Assembly (NCBI GenBank): GCA_964632485.1
Contig: CAZWDO010000001.1
Coordinates: 5,445 to 39,706, forward strand
Source: CAZWDO01 sp964632485 [NCBI: uncultured bacterium]
GTDB taxonomy: Bacteria; JAGOEH01
Direction: 5' to 3'
Length of the DNA stretch: 34,262 bases
A program made the translations under genes and the position numbers. Each line of letters opens with the position of its first letter. Position 1 is the first letter of the stretch. The notes below the pieces were generated by a model, which saw only the letters and a list, made by a program, of their open reading frames with translations, had not been told where the DNA came from and did not search any database. Below are positions 1-8,525 of this stretch, one piece after another.

Positions 1-2510
1 CGCTCGGCGGCGCGGTCAATGCCGCGGCGGTTACCGACGTCAACGGCAACTACAGTTTCACCGGCCTGCCCGAAGGCGGCGCTTTCACCCTCACGCCAGC
101 GAAAACCGGGTTCGTGTTCAATCCCTCCACGCGCAACGTGTTCAATCTGGCCGCCAATGAGACCGGCCAGGATTTCACGGCCGTTTCCTCGGCCTTGACC
201 ATCAGCGGCACGGTGTACAGCGGCGGCGCGGGCCTCTCCGGCGCCACCCTGACCCTCACGGGCAGCAACAGCGCCACCTTGGTCACCGATGCCTCGGGAA
301 CCTATTCTTTCACCGTGGCCGAGGGCGGTTCCTATACGCTCGCGCCATCCAAGACGGGCTACAGTTTCACCCCGGCTTCGAAGAGCTGGGCGAACCTGAG
401 CGAATCGCAGGCGCAGAATTTCGCGGCGGAAGCGGCTCTGCCCGCGGCGCCGGCCCTGGTCTCGCCCGCGTATCAGGCGGAAAACGTCAGCGCCAACCTC
501 CACCTGATCTGGAACCCGGTGGCCAATGCCGCGAGCTATGACGCGCAGTTGGCGACGGACGCGGCCTTCACGCAGATGACCCGGCAGGAGTCGGGCCTGG
601 CCCAGACCGCGTGGCCGGCGGCAAATTTAGCACCCTATACCGTTTATTACTGGCGGGCGCGGGCGTTGAATGGCGCGGGCGCGAGCCCCTGGTCGGATGT
701 GTGGCGCTTCACCACGGCCCTGGGCGATCTCGCGGCGCGCATCGAATCTCCGGCGGCCGATACCGCCATTTTCAAGGGCGAAAACGTCTATTTCCGCGGC
801 AATGAATGCCCCCTAACCGCCAGCGCCGAGTATCAGTGGTTCTTCGGCGATGGACGCACGGCTGCGGGCCGCGAACCGGGCGCCATGACCTTCAACCAGA
901 CCGGGACCATCGCCGTGCAGTACCTCTACCGCATCAGCGGCACCAGCCACGCCAGCGACGTAGCCATGCGCCTGATCACCGTGCGCGACCGGCCCGCCGC
1001 GGAACGGCTCTATTTCATCGTTCAGCCCTACCATACCCTATACAGCGAAAATGCCTGGCTGAGCTGGCAGACCAATCTCAGCGCCGCCGCCATCGTGCGC
1101 TACGGGACCAGTCCCGCCAATCTCGACCGCGAACAGCGCGTGGAAACCGTGGCCGCTGAACATAACGTGATCCTTTCCGGGCTGACGGCCAACACGACCT
1201 GGTATTACCAGGCGGAAGCGATCCGCGGCGCGGATACCGCCCGCTCGCTGATCGATTCCTTCTTCATCGAGCAGGCCACGGCCGACCATACGCCGCCTTA
1301 CGTAATCGACAAGCAAATCTATATGTACAACACCTCGGGATTTCTGATTTTCACGCTCAGCGAACCCGCCCAGGCGATTCTGTTCTACGGCACGGACAAG
1401 AACAGCCTGAGCCAGTACGTCCAGTCGCTGAACCACCAGCAGGAGCATAGCTTCTTTCTGGAAAACCTGTTGCCTGAAACCGCGTATTATTATCGGCTGA
1501 TGATGGTGGATCCGTCGGGCAACACCGGCTATTACCCACCGGCGAATCAGTTGGCCAGGGGCGCAGGCGGCGCTTCGGACTTTTCGGGCCAGGAGGACGA
1601 TGACGACGGGTTCAGCACCACCAACCAGCCGGACACCCGGCCGCCGGCGATCGGCGCCGAGGTGTTCCTGCATGCCGACGGCAAGCTGGGCATTATCTGG
1701 AGCTATGACGAACCGGCGGTCTATCGCCTCGAGCTCTACCGCGGCACCGAAAGCGCGGGCGTGTTCGCGGATACGGCCACCTGGCGGGTGGGGCACTACC
1801 TGATCATCGAGGGACTGGAAAATAGCGCCGAATATCGGGCGCGGCTATGGGCGCGGGACGTCAACGGCAACGAGGCCATGACCGAGCTGAGCGCGCGTAT
1901 CGAAGGCGCCGCGCCAGCCACGCCGCCGGTAGTCAGCGTTATCCGCCATGAGCTGGTCAATGGCGAGCTGCGTGTGCAATGGCTCACGGACGCGCCGGCC
2001 ACCGCGGAACTGCGCTGGGGACGGGCCCAGGGCGCGCTGGACCATACCCTGGTCAAAAAGACCCTCAACAGTGAACATACCATGATTTTAAATAATGTGG
2101 CCACCGACCAGCCGCTTTGGTATCAGGTGCGGTCGTGCGCGGCTGACGGGGAGACCTGCGCCGAGTGGTCGGACGCGGCCAGCTATTCGCCCACCGCAGT
2201 GGAGGAAACGGACGCGGCCGCCAAAGGCGCGCCCGGACGGCTCGAGTGCCGGGTGTGGCCCAATCCCTTCAACGATTGGGTAAGCATCGGCTACCGGTTA
2301 CCGGAAACGGGCGCGGCGCGCGTGGAAATCTATGACGTGATGGGCCGCCTGCTGCGCGTCTGGGAGGAGAGCTCCCAGCCCGTGGGCGAGTATGTGCGGC
2401 GCTGGGACGGCCGCGATGCCGACGGCCAGCCCGCGCCCACCGGCGTCTATTTCTGCCGCGTGGTCACTCCGCGCGAAACTGCCGCGGTGAAACTGCTGCT
2501 GATGAAGTGA
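1..2510 (+). CDS. Secreted multidomain Fn3/PKD-type protein with T9SS-like sorting domain (5' truncated)
   Basis: The reading frame is open from the left window edge (first full codon at base 3), so the true start lies outside. A GTG at 114 is only an internal codon. Two tandem repeats of about 75 residues resembling carboxypeptidase-regulatory/SpaA-like beta-sandwich repeats (GxYSFT, GGSYTLxPxKxGYxFxP) occupy roughly bases 3-430. A fibronectin-III-like domain (about 440-720), a PKD-like segment (about 740-1000) and several Fn3/metallophosphatase-N-like domains with the pattern TWYYQAEA or TAYYYRLM (1020-2200) follow. The C terminus (about 2245-2507) carries VWPNPFN, VEIYDVMGRLLR, WDGRDADG and TGVYFCRV, the hallmark of a type IX secretion sorting domain in FCB bacteria. 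The protein is probably surface-attached or released; its substrate is unknown. The gene is far more GC-rich than the genes that follow, which may indicate a different origin. Confidence 0.85.
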   Translation, partial: LGGAVNAAAVTDVNGNYSFTGLPEGGAFTLTPAKTGFVFNPSTRNVFNLAANETGQDFTAVSSALTISGTVYSGGAGLSGATLTLTGSNSATLVTDASGTYSFTVAEGGSYTLAPSKTGYSFTPASKSWANLSESQAQNFAAEAALPAAPALVSPAYQAENVSANLHLIWNPVANAASYDAQLATDAAFTQMTRQESGLAQTAWPAANLAPYTVYYWRARALNGAGASPWSDVWRFTTALGDLAARIESPAADTAIFKGENVYFRGNECPLTASAEYQWFFGDGRTAAGREPGAMTFNQTGTIAVQYLYRISGTSHASDVAMRLITVRDRPAAERLYFIVQPYHTLYSENAWLSWQTNLSAAAIVRYGTSPANLDREQRVETVAAEHNVILSGLTANTTWYYQAEAIRGADTARSLIDSFFIEQATADHTPPYVIDKQIYMYNTSGFLIFTLSEPAQAILFYGTDKNSLSQYVQSLNHQQEHSFFLENLLPETAYYYRLMMVDPSGNTGYYPPANQLARGAGGASDFSGQEDDDDGFSTTNQPDTRPPAIGAEVFLHADGKLGIIWSYDEPAVYRLELYRGTESAGVFADTATWRVGHYLIIEGLENSAEYRARLWARDVNGNEAMTELSARIEGAAPATPPVVSVIRHELVNGELRVQWLTDAPATAELRWGRAQGALDHTLVKKTLNSEHTMILNNVATDQPLWYQVRSCAADGETCAEWSDAASYSPTAVEETDAAAKGAPGRLECRVWPNPFNDWVSIGYRLPETGAARVEIYDVMGRLLRVWEESSQPVGEYVRRWDGRDADGQPAPTGVYFCRVVTPRETAAVKLLLMK

Positions 2511-2520
2511 CACTGACGGG

Positions 2521-2547
2521 GGCGGTTCTGAACCATGCAGAACCGCC
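2521..2547 (+). terminator. Hairpin downstream of secreted protein gene
   Basis: A perfect 10-bp stem (GGCGGTTCTG pairing with CAGAACCGCC) with a 7-nt loop begins 10 bases after the stop codon at 2510. The following bases are only weakly T-rich, so it may be a terminator or a 3' stabilising hairpin. Confidence 0.6.
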
Positions 2548-2617
2548 TTCCATGTATTGAGTTATTGCCGGCAAAGTTGCCTTTTTTCGTTAATGTAATG
2601 CAGGGTAATATGGTAAT

Positions 2618-4423
2618 TTGAAATCATTCAGTAGGTACTCGATGGTTGCTTTTATTCGCATTTTTATTATCGCATTGCTTTTATTTACGAGTCTTCAAGC
2701 CGATCCGCGTGATTCACTGGTCATGGCGAAGCGGAAATTCAACCAGGCCATCAATCAATATGCTGGCAATCCTTCTTCGGCATTATCGTCTCAGGCAATT
2801 GCAAGACTGAAGACTGATCGGGAAATTCTGAAACGAACAATTAGCGCTCAAGTTCATCGAAATCCGGTGTCCGGCATTGAGATTGTTCCTGTTTATAGTT
2901 CGTCTCGATTTGAAGTATTGTCATTTTATTCGTATGATTACACGTTAGCCAGTAATCGTGTCATTATCAACTTGCGCAATAAAACCTCTAATTTTTACGA
3001 TTTCGTGAAAGTGAATTTTTTTCTGATAAAAAACAATCAGGTTGTCAGTACCGACTATACCTACATTGATTATGAAACGTACGGTTATGCCGGAATGGCT
3101 CCCTATTCGCAATCGTTTTTAGAGTCCTTTATTGATAATGTCGATTTTGATGAAATACAACTCACGTTAGAATGCTCCCTGACCACTGCCGAAGATTTAC
3201 TCTTTGATCAGATGTTCGGGATTTCCAATTTTCAAATCGATTTTGACGAGCATGAATGGTCTGGTGATTTGAATAATCTAACGGGAAACAGTGTCGAGTT
3301 CGCTTCGGTATATTTGTGTTTTTATAAAAACGGAAAGATGATGGATTTTGATTATACCTATATGGATTACAAGAATCCGCCCAATGTAAGATTTTCATAC
3401 GCAGTCGATTCACCGGACGAATCAGAGAAAATTGTTCTCTGGAACTATAAAACGACGGCTGTCAACTTAGCGGGTTGGACCCTGGGCAATAAGGAACAAC
3501 CCGATGCGTATGTGATTCCTCTTGCTACTTGGGTGGATGCCAATCGCACGATCACTTTCACCCATGATCAATTGAATTTTTCTATCGCTGATGACGATGA
3601 AATTCTGTATCTAAAAGACAATACAGGCGCCTTGGTCGATATTTATTCAGATGATACACATTATCTGTTTGGCTCTAACGAATCCTGGCATTTTGAGGGG
3701 TATGCGGATGATGAGTGGGAATACGATTATTACAAAACGTTGGTGAGTTATTCGACATCTTCATTGAGTGGCGCCGACAATGTAAGCCCGAATATCCCGT
3801 TATTCGCGAATATGTCGTACGAGGGAGATAAAAACCAGACATTGACTTTTTCGGCTTTTCTCGCAGATTACAATGGGGGCGCTGTAAAGTGGATGATTGA
3901 TTGGGGAAACGGCGCACAAAGCGGATGGACGAATGCATCGGGTTCAAAATCCATTAGTTCGATCAACTATGCCTATCCGGCGGCAGGAATTTATTATATC
4001 AGAGCGAAGGCTACAGATCAGGCTGGGGGGCTTTTTAGATCGCAAGCGGAGTCGGGGTGGTCGGATTCGGTGCAGGTTACCATTCACGAGTCGCACGATC
4101 CTTTGTCGATTGACACTGACTATCTGTCGCCGGGCGGCATGAGAATGATCACGGCATTGCAGCAAAACTATCCGAATCCGTTCAATCCGTTCACCACCAT
4201 AGAGTATTGCGTCGGTGAGAATAGTCTTGTGCGGCTTGATATCTTCGATATCCGGGGTAATCTGGTCCGGAATCTGGTCCATTCCGCACAGGGAACCGGA
4301 GCGTATCGCGCGATCTGGGACGGCAGGGACAACCGGAGAATGACAGCGCCGTCGGGTGTTTATCTTTATAAATTGACTGTCGGAGATCATCAACTGGCAC
4401 GAAAGATGATTTATATCCATTAG
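2618..4423 (+). CDS. Secreted lamin-tail/PKD-domain protein with T9SS-like C-terminal sorting domain
   Basis: The 601-residue protein has an N-terminal signal peptide: a hydrophobic core at about residues 11-24 and likely cleavage after LQA, before DPRD. The called start is TTG 2618. ATG 2642 is in frame, leaves a signal peptide and has a better-spaced AGG, so it is a real alternative. The N-terminal half (about 50-260) is of unknown fold. Residues about 264-360 resemble a lamin-tail domain (VNLAGWTLGN, DDEILYLKDNTG). Residues about 387-490 resemble a PKD domain (DWGNG, YAYPAAGIYYIRAKATDQ). The last 90 residues contain NYPNPFNP, LDIFDIRGN, WDGRD and SGVYLYKL, the type IX sorting domain common in Calditrichota-like genomes. 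A surface or extracellular location is likely; the function is unknown. The gene is AT-richer than the preceding one, and a hairpin separates the two, so it is probably transcribed independently. Confidence 0.85.
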   Translation: MKSFSRYSMVAFIRIFIIALLLFTSLQADPRDSLVMAKRKFNQAINQYAGNPSSALSSQAIARLKTDREILKRTISAQVHRNPVSGIEIVPVYSSSRFEVLSFYSYDYTLASNRVIINLRNKTSNFYDFVKVNFFLIKNNQVVSTDYTYIDYETYGYAGMAPYSQSFLESFIDNVDFDEIQLTLECSLTTAEDLLFDQMFGISNFQIDFDEHEWSGDLNNLTGNSVEFASVYLCFYKNGKMMDFDYTYMDYKNPPNVRFSYAVDSPDESEKIVLWNYKTTAVNLAGWTLGNKEQPDAYVIPLATWVDANRTITFTHDQLNFSIADDDEILYLKDNTGALVDIYSDDTHYLFGSNESWHFEGYADDEWEYDYYKTLVSYSTSSLSGADNVSPNIPLFANMSYEGDKNQTLTFSAFLADYNGGAVKWMIDWGNGAQSGWTNASGSKSISSINYAYPAAGIYYIRAKATDQAGGLFRSQAESGWSDSVQVTIHESHDPLSIDTDYLSPGGMRMITALQQNYPNPFNPFTTIEYCVGENSLVRLDIFDIRGNLVRNLVHSAQGTGAYRAIWDGRDNRRMTAPSGVYLYKLTVGDHQLARKMIYIH

Positions 4424-4443
4424 GGGATACGGTTTTGCTCTCA

Positions 4444-4477
4444 CCCCGGGGCGTTGAGCTATACATACGCCCCGGGG
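4444..4477 (+). terminator. Strong GC hairpin terminator
   Basis: CCCCGGGGCGT (4444-4454) pairs perfectly with ACGCCCCGGGG (4467-4477) around a 12-nt loop, 20 bases after the stop codon of the preceding gene. There is no clean T-run immediately after, so termination efficiency is uncertain. Confidence 0.65.
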
Positions 4478-4499
4478 AGGGTAGAGTGAATCTTTCATG

Positions 4500-4528
4500 T
4501 TGACTTTTTACTCAATGTATATTATAGT
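4500..4528 (+). promoter_or_regulatory. Sigma70-like promoter upstream of the AAA/nuclease gene
   Basis: TTGACT (4500-4505), a 17-bp spacer and TATAGT (4523-4528) form a near-consensus promoter. The next gene on this strand starts at 4690, leaving a leader of about 155 bases that contains degenerate palindromic repeats. Confidence 0.55.
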
Positions 4529-4555
4529 ATTGTATAAACACGCTTAGTTGGCGAG

Positions 4556-4652
4556 CATGACGATGGTGGTTACCCGTGGATGCCGGGCGCGAGCCGCGCT
4601 GGCAATCGAAGTCCGGCATGACGGAGGTGGTTACCCTTCCGGCATGACGATA
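4556..4652. repeat. Degenerate copies of the dispersed palindromic repeat
   Basis: Two worn copies of the family seen more cleanly at 6361 and 16741. One runs from GGTTACCCGTGGATGCCGG to AAGTCCGGCATGACGG; a second, shorter one has TTCCGGCATGACG at 4638-4650. They lie in the leader of the next gene. Confidence 0.6.
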
Positions 4653-4689
4653 TACGATACCTAATCAACGAGTTTTTCGGGAGAAAACG

Positions 4690-6261
4690 ATGAAAAAATT
4701 CAACGTTACCGGGCTTTGCATCCCGGAACGCCATTACATGGTCGATACCCGGCACAAACTGGCGCATATTATGGCCATGATCGAACAAGGCGAATATTTC
4801 ACCATCAACCGGCCCCGGCAATACGGCAAGACGACCACGTTTTTTAGTCTTCGAAACCTGTTGAGAAATAAAAGTGATTATTGTGTCATTTCTACCAGTT
4901 TTGAGGGAATCGGGGATGATATTTTTCTCAATGAAACCAATTTTTCAGGACGTTTTTTGGGCATTCTGGCCAATTCTCTGCGGTTTCAGGATTCCCAATT
5001 TTCTGCATATTTAGAGAATTTGAATCAAGGCGCCGCCAATCTGGATCAGTTATCGCTGAAGATTACGGAGTTGGTTCGGCATATCGGGCGCCGGTTGGTA
5101 TTGATGATCGACGAGGTGGACAAGAGCTCGAACAACCAATTGTTCGTGAGTTTTCTGGGAATGCTGCGCAACAAGTATTTATCAGCCGCAGCCGGTGATG
5201 ATGCGACGTTTCACAGCGTGATATTGGCGGGGGTGCATGATGTGCGGACGTTGAAATTGAAGCTGCGGCCGGATGAGGAGCGCAAGTACAACAGTCCATG
5301 GAACATTGCGTCGGAGTTCACGGTGGATTTGGGGTTCGACGCCGACGAGATCGCGACCATGCTGGAGCAGTACCGCTCAGAAACGGGAGTGGAGATGGAT
5401 ATATCAGCAGTTGCGCAGCGGCTCTATTTTTTCACGGGCGGGTATCCGTATCTGGTGAGCCGGGTATGCAAGGAGATCGATGAACGTTTGCTTCCGGACC
5501 GCGAGCTTCGCGCATGGACGGTCGGCGACGTGGACGAGGCGGTGAGTCGCATCCTCTATGAACGCAACACCAACTTCGACAGTTTGCTGAAGAATCTGGA
5601 GAATCATCGGGAATTGCTGGAATTTGTCACATGTATGATCCTGGGCAGCCGGGAATTTAGTTTTGTGGCGCAGGTGCCCTGGATCGAACTGGGTTCTATC
5701 TACGGACTTTTCCGCAACGAAAATCGCAAGTTGAGAATTCATAACCGAATATATGAAGAGCTGATCACCAACTACATCACGGCCAAAGAGGAATATTTGG
5801 GCGAACGGGCGATTGCCGGGGATGCGATCCAGGCTTTGTACCTGAAGCCGGAAGGACGGTTGGACATGGAGAAGCTTTTGTTGAAATTCCAGGAAGTGAT
5901 CCGCGAGAAGTACAGCCAGACGGATGCGATGAAGAGCGATGAGTTTCTGGAGAAAGAATTGCGCTTGTTGTTTTTGGTGTTTCTCAAACCGATTATCAAC
6001 GGGGTGGGATTCTCGTTCAAGGAGGTGGAGACGGGCGCGGAGAAGCGGCTGGATATCGTGGTGGTGTTCCGGGATGAAAAATTTGTGGTGGAGCTGAAGC
6101 TATGGCGGGGCGAGAGCTATCACCGGGAGGGGATGGAGCGGTTGAAGGGCTACATGCAGGCCGAGGGGGTGAACAAAGGCTATATGCTGATCGTGGATAA
6201 GCGCCGTGAGAAGACTTTTACCAGCGAGACGGAGGATGGTATCTTCCAGGTCTGGGTATAA
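4690..6261 (+). CDS. AAA ATPase fused to a C-terminal PD-(D/E)XK nuclease-like domain
   Basis: The 523-residue protein starts at an ATG preceded by GGGAG with good spacing. The N-terminal ATPase has a Walker A region at about residues 41-49 (RPRQYGKTT) and a Walker B at about 137-143 (LMIDEVD, with D141 and E142). This is the pattern of the AAA-like ATPases that are multicopy in many FCB and cyanobacterial genomes. The C-terminal domain has D455 followed by E468-L-K470 (RLDIVVVF, VVELKLW), the catalytic D...ExK signature of PD-(D/E)XK nucleases, with the downstream Q/K helix region degenerate. It is probably a soluble protein. The role is unproven; such fusions are often found near mobile or defence genes. 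It stands alone between two repeat-containing spacers and is paralogous in architecture, not in close sequence, to the minus-strand gene at 15134-16663. Confidence 0.85.
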   Translation: MKKFNVTGLCIPERHYMVDTRHKLAHIMAMIEQGEYFTINRPRQYGKTTTFFSLRNLLRNKSDYCVISTSFEGIGDDIFLNETNFSGRFLGILANSLRFQDSQFSAYLENLNQGAANLDQLSLKITELVRHIGRRLVLMIDEVDKSSNNQLFVSFLGMLRNKYLSAAAGDDATFHSVILAGVHDVRTLKLKLRPDEERKYNSPWNIASEFTVDLGFDADEIATMLEQYRSETGVEMDISAVAQRLYFFTGGYPYLVSRVCKEIDERLLPDRELRAWTVGDVDEAVSRILYERNTNFDSLLKNLENHRELLEFVTCMILGSREFSFVAQVPWIELGSIYGLFRNENRKLRIHNRIYEELITNYITAKEEYLGERAIAGDAIQALYLKPEGRLDMEKLLLKFQEVIREKYSQTDAMKSDEFLEKELRLLFLVFLKPIINGVGFSFKEVETGAEKRLDIVVVFRDEKFVVELKLWRGESYHREGMERLKGYMQAEGVNKGYMLIVDKRREKTFTSETEDGIFQVWV

Positions 6262-6677
6262 GGGAGCGGTTATTGTAGGAGCCTTCCCGCGGCCTTTTTT
6301 TTCTTGCGGGCTTGACCCCACTCCGACTTCGGACCAGGAATCCAGTTTTTTTCCCCTTCGATTCCGGATCAAGTCCGGAATGACGGAGGTGGCGGTTACC
6401 CATGGATTCCGGATCAAGTCCGGAATGACAGCGGTGGTTACTCATGGATGCCGGGTCGAAGCCGGTATGGCAGAGGTATGGATTTGGATAGATCCGAGAG
6501 TGAATGAATATAAAAAACAATTATTAAGCAAACTTCAACAAACCTGAACAATCTATTAAGAAATATGTTTTTCCCCTTGATTTTTTTGGAAAATTTATTA
6601 ATTTAGGATGATTCGGGATAACTGTCTTAACCGGCAGTTGAAAATAAGGATAATTAAATTAATTCGGGAGGTGACCG
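6262..6677. other. 416-bp spacer with repeats and AT-rich leader of the lipoprotein/tubulin operon
   Basis: No credible gene is present. The first half carries three palindromic repeat copies (6361-6473). From about 6500 the sequence becomes very AT-rich and leads into the next gene. A short AACTG/CAGTT inverted repeat lies at about 6619-6638. I could not find a promoter with both hexamers convincing. Confidence 0.5.
6361..6473. repeat. Cluster of three dispersed palindromic repeats
   Basis: Copies begin at about 6361, 6406 and 6448 (period 42-45 bases). The unit is ATTCCGGATCAAGTCCGGAA followed by TGACG; TTCCGGA and TCCGGAA form a 7-bp stem with a 5-nt loop. The third copy is diverged (ATGCCGGGTCGAAGCCGGTA). 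They are joined by a semi-conserved GGTGG-GGTTAC-CATGG linker. Confidence 0.8.
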
Positions 6678-7169
6678 ATGCGGCTTCTTCTTGTTCTCAT
6701 CATAATTTTTAGTTTGATAATTTCCTGCGCGCCCACTCTGAGGTTCGATCAGACGTGTGTCAATTGCATTAAATCGCAGCGATTGCTCTGCAAGGGAGAT
6801 GAATGCCCCAGTACCTTCCTTGACGGGGCTGATTGTATTGTGTCTATTATTGAAACCGGTGAGAATATTTATTTGAATCTTATTTTGAAGAAGGAAGGCA
6901 TCGGCTTGAAAGAAAATATACCGATTTGTATAGCGAAGGCTAATGGTAAATTCTTTTTATGCGGGGAAAAGTTTAAGAATTTATGGATACTGTATCCCAA
7001 AATCAATAACAAAGCAAAATTTTTTCCTATCGAACTGACTTCCGGGGAAATTAAAAAACCAGTCTTTTCCTTCAACAAGAACTTGCTTCAATTGAAGGGC
7101 GATAATTTGAAAAAGAAAACGTATATAATAGATCCTGAATCGAACGAACTGACAGAAATCGAAAAATAA
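6678..7169 (+). CDS. Small putative lipoprotein, first gene of the tubulin-like/NERD-helicase unit
   Basis: The 163-residue protein has an ATG start behind a consensus GGAGGTG. The first 16 residues are a short basic and hydrophobic signal, and LIISC ending at Cys17 fits a lipobox, so processing by signal peptidase II and membrane anchoring are likely. The mature part is Cys-rich at its start (C27, C30, C38, C43, C53, including CxxC at 27-30) and may bind a metal or form disulfides. It then becomes a lysine-rich beta-type domain. I recognise no family. It is 14 bases upstream of the next gene on the same strand (counted to its likely ATG at 7184), so co-transcription and a shared envelope role are likely. 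Residue 18 is Ala rather than Asp, so there is no obvious inner-membrane retention signal. Confidence 0.7.
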   Translation: MRLLLVLIIIFSLIISCAPTLRFDQTCVNCIKSQRLLCKGDECPSTFLDGADCIVSIIETGENIYLNLILKKEGIGLKENIPICIAKANGKFFLCGEKFKNLWILYPKINNKAKFFPIELTSGEIKKPVFSFNKNLLQLKGDNLKKKTYIIDPESNELTEIEK

Positions 7170-7183
7170 TCCGGGGGGTGAAC

Positions 7184-8524
7184 ATGAAGAAAAATGTTGT
7201 TGTATTTGTGTTGTTTATTCTGATGTTGAGCATCGCAGCCTGGGCTCAAACGACTGAAGATTATCAGAGTTGGCAGTTAAAAATTCAATCCATATTGGAC
7301 AAGGATATGTTAAGCGATACTGATAACGCTTTCCTTGAAAATGAGTTGAAAAAATCCGAAACGAGATTCGGCGGTAATCATAAGCAGACGGTAAAAAGTA
7401 AGAATAGAGAAATTCGAAAAAAAATTGAGGAGGTGAAAAGATATAGCGATCCGGGACTTGATAAAAAAATCGAAGTCCTTGTTCAAAAAATTGATGCTAT
7501 CAGTAAAAAAGTTCAGCAGTATCAGCAAACAATAGATTCCCTTGAACGAGACAATACTCGTAGTAAACGAAAAATATCCGAATTGGATAATTTAATTGAT
7601 AAATATGAACATTCGAGGAAAAGCATCGATTCCCTGTTGGAGCAATTTATTGCCATTATGCCGAAAGCAGATGAAGAAGCGCTTTCAAGCGGGTCTTCAG
7701 GGTTTATCGATACTCAGGCGAAAATATTTAGTAATCTTTGCAAGTATTTGCAGTTGTTATCTGAAAACATTGGCTTATCTTTAAAGGTTCTACGCAGCGA
7801 TAATGAATCGTTAGCGGGATATCGGGAAACATATCAGCGGAATCGCCATTATCCTGATTTTCTGGAAAAATACATAAAACAGCGGGACAAACTTAAAGCC
7901 GATAACAATTTGTTAACTAAAGCTCCTTGTATTCATAAGCATCTACCGCTGATTGAAAGCCGGATCGACTCTATGAAGCAATTCATCGAAGGCGATTCAG
8001 ATCCAACGGCGCCAGGTCTATGGCGCATTTTTTCAGCTTATCTCAAGGGCGCTTTCAAGGTTTCCGGAATGCCATTACTGATTGTGATCGTCACTCTGGG
8101 GGCGCTCGCCATCGTATTGTTGAGCGCGCGAATATTCATGAAACCCGAATTGATCATCTCCTACCAATTATATGAAATGAACCCAAAATCATTTGTCGCC
8201 GGCATCGACCAATTCAGAAAAACCAAATTCATGATTCCGGATGACCCCGAAAAAGGCCAGTTTTTTAGAGTCAATTATCCGGTTTTTAAAAATACTCTTA
8301 ATCGGCTTCGGAAAAAGCAGCGCCTTTATGAACTGGTTCCAAATGCAGCGGTTGAACTGGAAAACGGCAATATGGATTATCATTTAAAGCGGATTGAACT
8401 GCCGTTTCAGGATGAGGAATATTATGTTGAATTCAGATCGGTTCGCGATGACAAAAACTATCGGTTGACGATTAAAATTGAAGAATTTAATTTAAATTTC
8501 AATGATGTGGAAGCGGAGGGATAA
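7184..8524 (+). CDS. Signal-peptide, coiled-coil, single-TM protein (type I topology), unknown family
   Basis: An in-frame GTG at 7178 is possible, but ATG 7184 has the better-spaced GGGGGG and is chosen; the protein is then 446 residues. A signal peptide (hydrophobic residues about 5-19, likely cleavage after AWA) is followed by a long charged helical region with a clear coiled coil at about residues 85-150. One strongly hydrophobic segment at about 295-318 is a transmembrane helix. The last 125 residues (about 319-446) form a mixed, basic globular domain. A cleaved signal plus one later helix predicts a periplasmic coiled coil and a cytoplasmic C-terminal domain. I recognise no family. The stop codon is one base from the start of the tubulin-like gene, implying translational coupling, so the cytoplasmic domain could dock that protein. 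This is inferred from context only. Confidence 0.75.
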   Translation: MKKNVVVFVLFILMLSIAAWAQTTEDYQSWQLKIQSILDKDMLSDTDNAFLENELKKSETRFGGNHKQTVKSKNREIRKKIEEVKRYSDPGLDKKIEVLVQKIDAISKKVQQYQQTIDSLERDNTRSKRKISELDNLIDKYEHSRKSIDSLLEQFIAIMPKADEEALSSGSSGFIDTQAKIFSNLCKYLQLLSENIGLSLKVLRSDNESLAGYRETYQRNRHYPDFLEKYIKQRDKLKADNNLLTKAPCIHKHLPLIESRIDSMKQFIEGDSDPTAPGLWRIFSAYLKGAFKVSGMPLLIVIVTLGALAIVLLSARIFMKPELIISYQLYEMNPKSFVAGIDQFRKTKFMIPDDPEKGQFFRVNYPVFKNTLNRLRKKQRLYELVPNAAVELENGNMDYHLKRIELPFQDEEYYVEFRSVRDDKNYRLTIKIEEFNLNFNDVEAEG

Positions 8525-8525
8525 C

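Noticed and set aside
1038-1796. 252-codon minus-strand ORF inside the first gene.
   Set aside because: GC-rich coding sequence produces long antisense frames; the plus-strand Fn3/T9SS protein is well supported.
6361-6473. Regularly spaced repeats, period 42-45 bases, considered as a CRISPR array.
   Set aside because: Spacers are semi-conserved linker, the third unit is degenerate, single copies occur elsewhere and no cas gene is present.
6206-6547. ORF overlapping the end of the ATPase gene and the three repeats.
   Set aside because: It encodes the repeat units (FRIKSGMT repeated) and starts inside another gene; not a protein.
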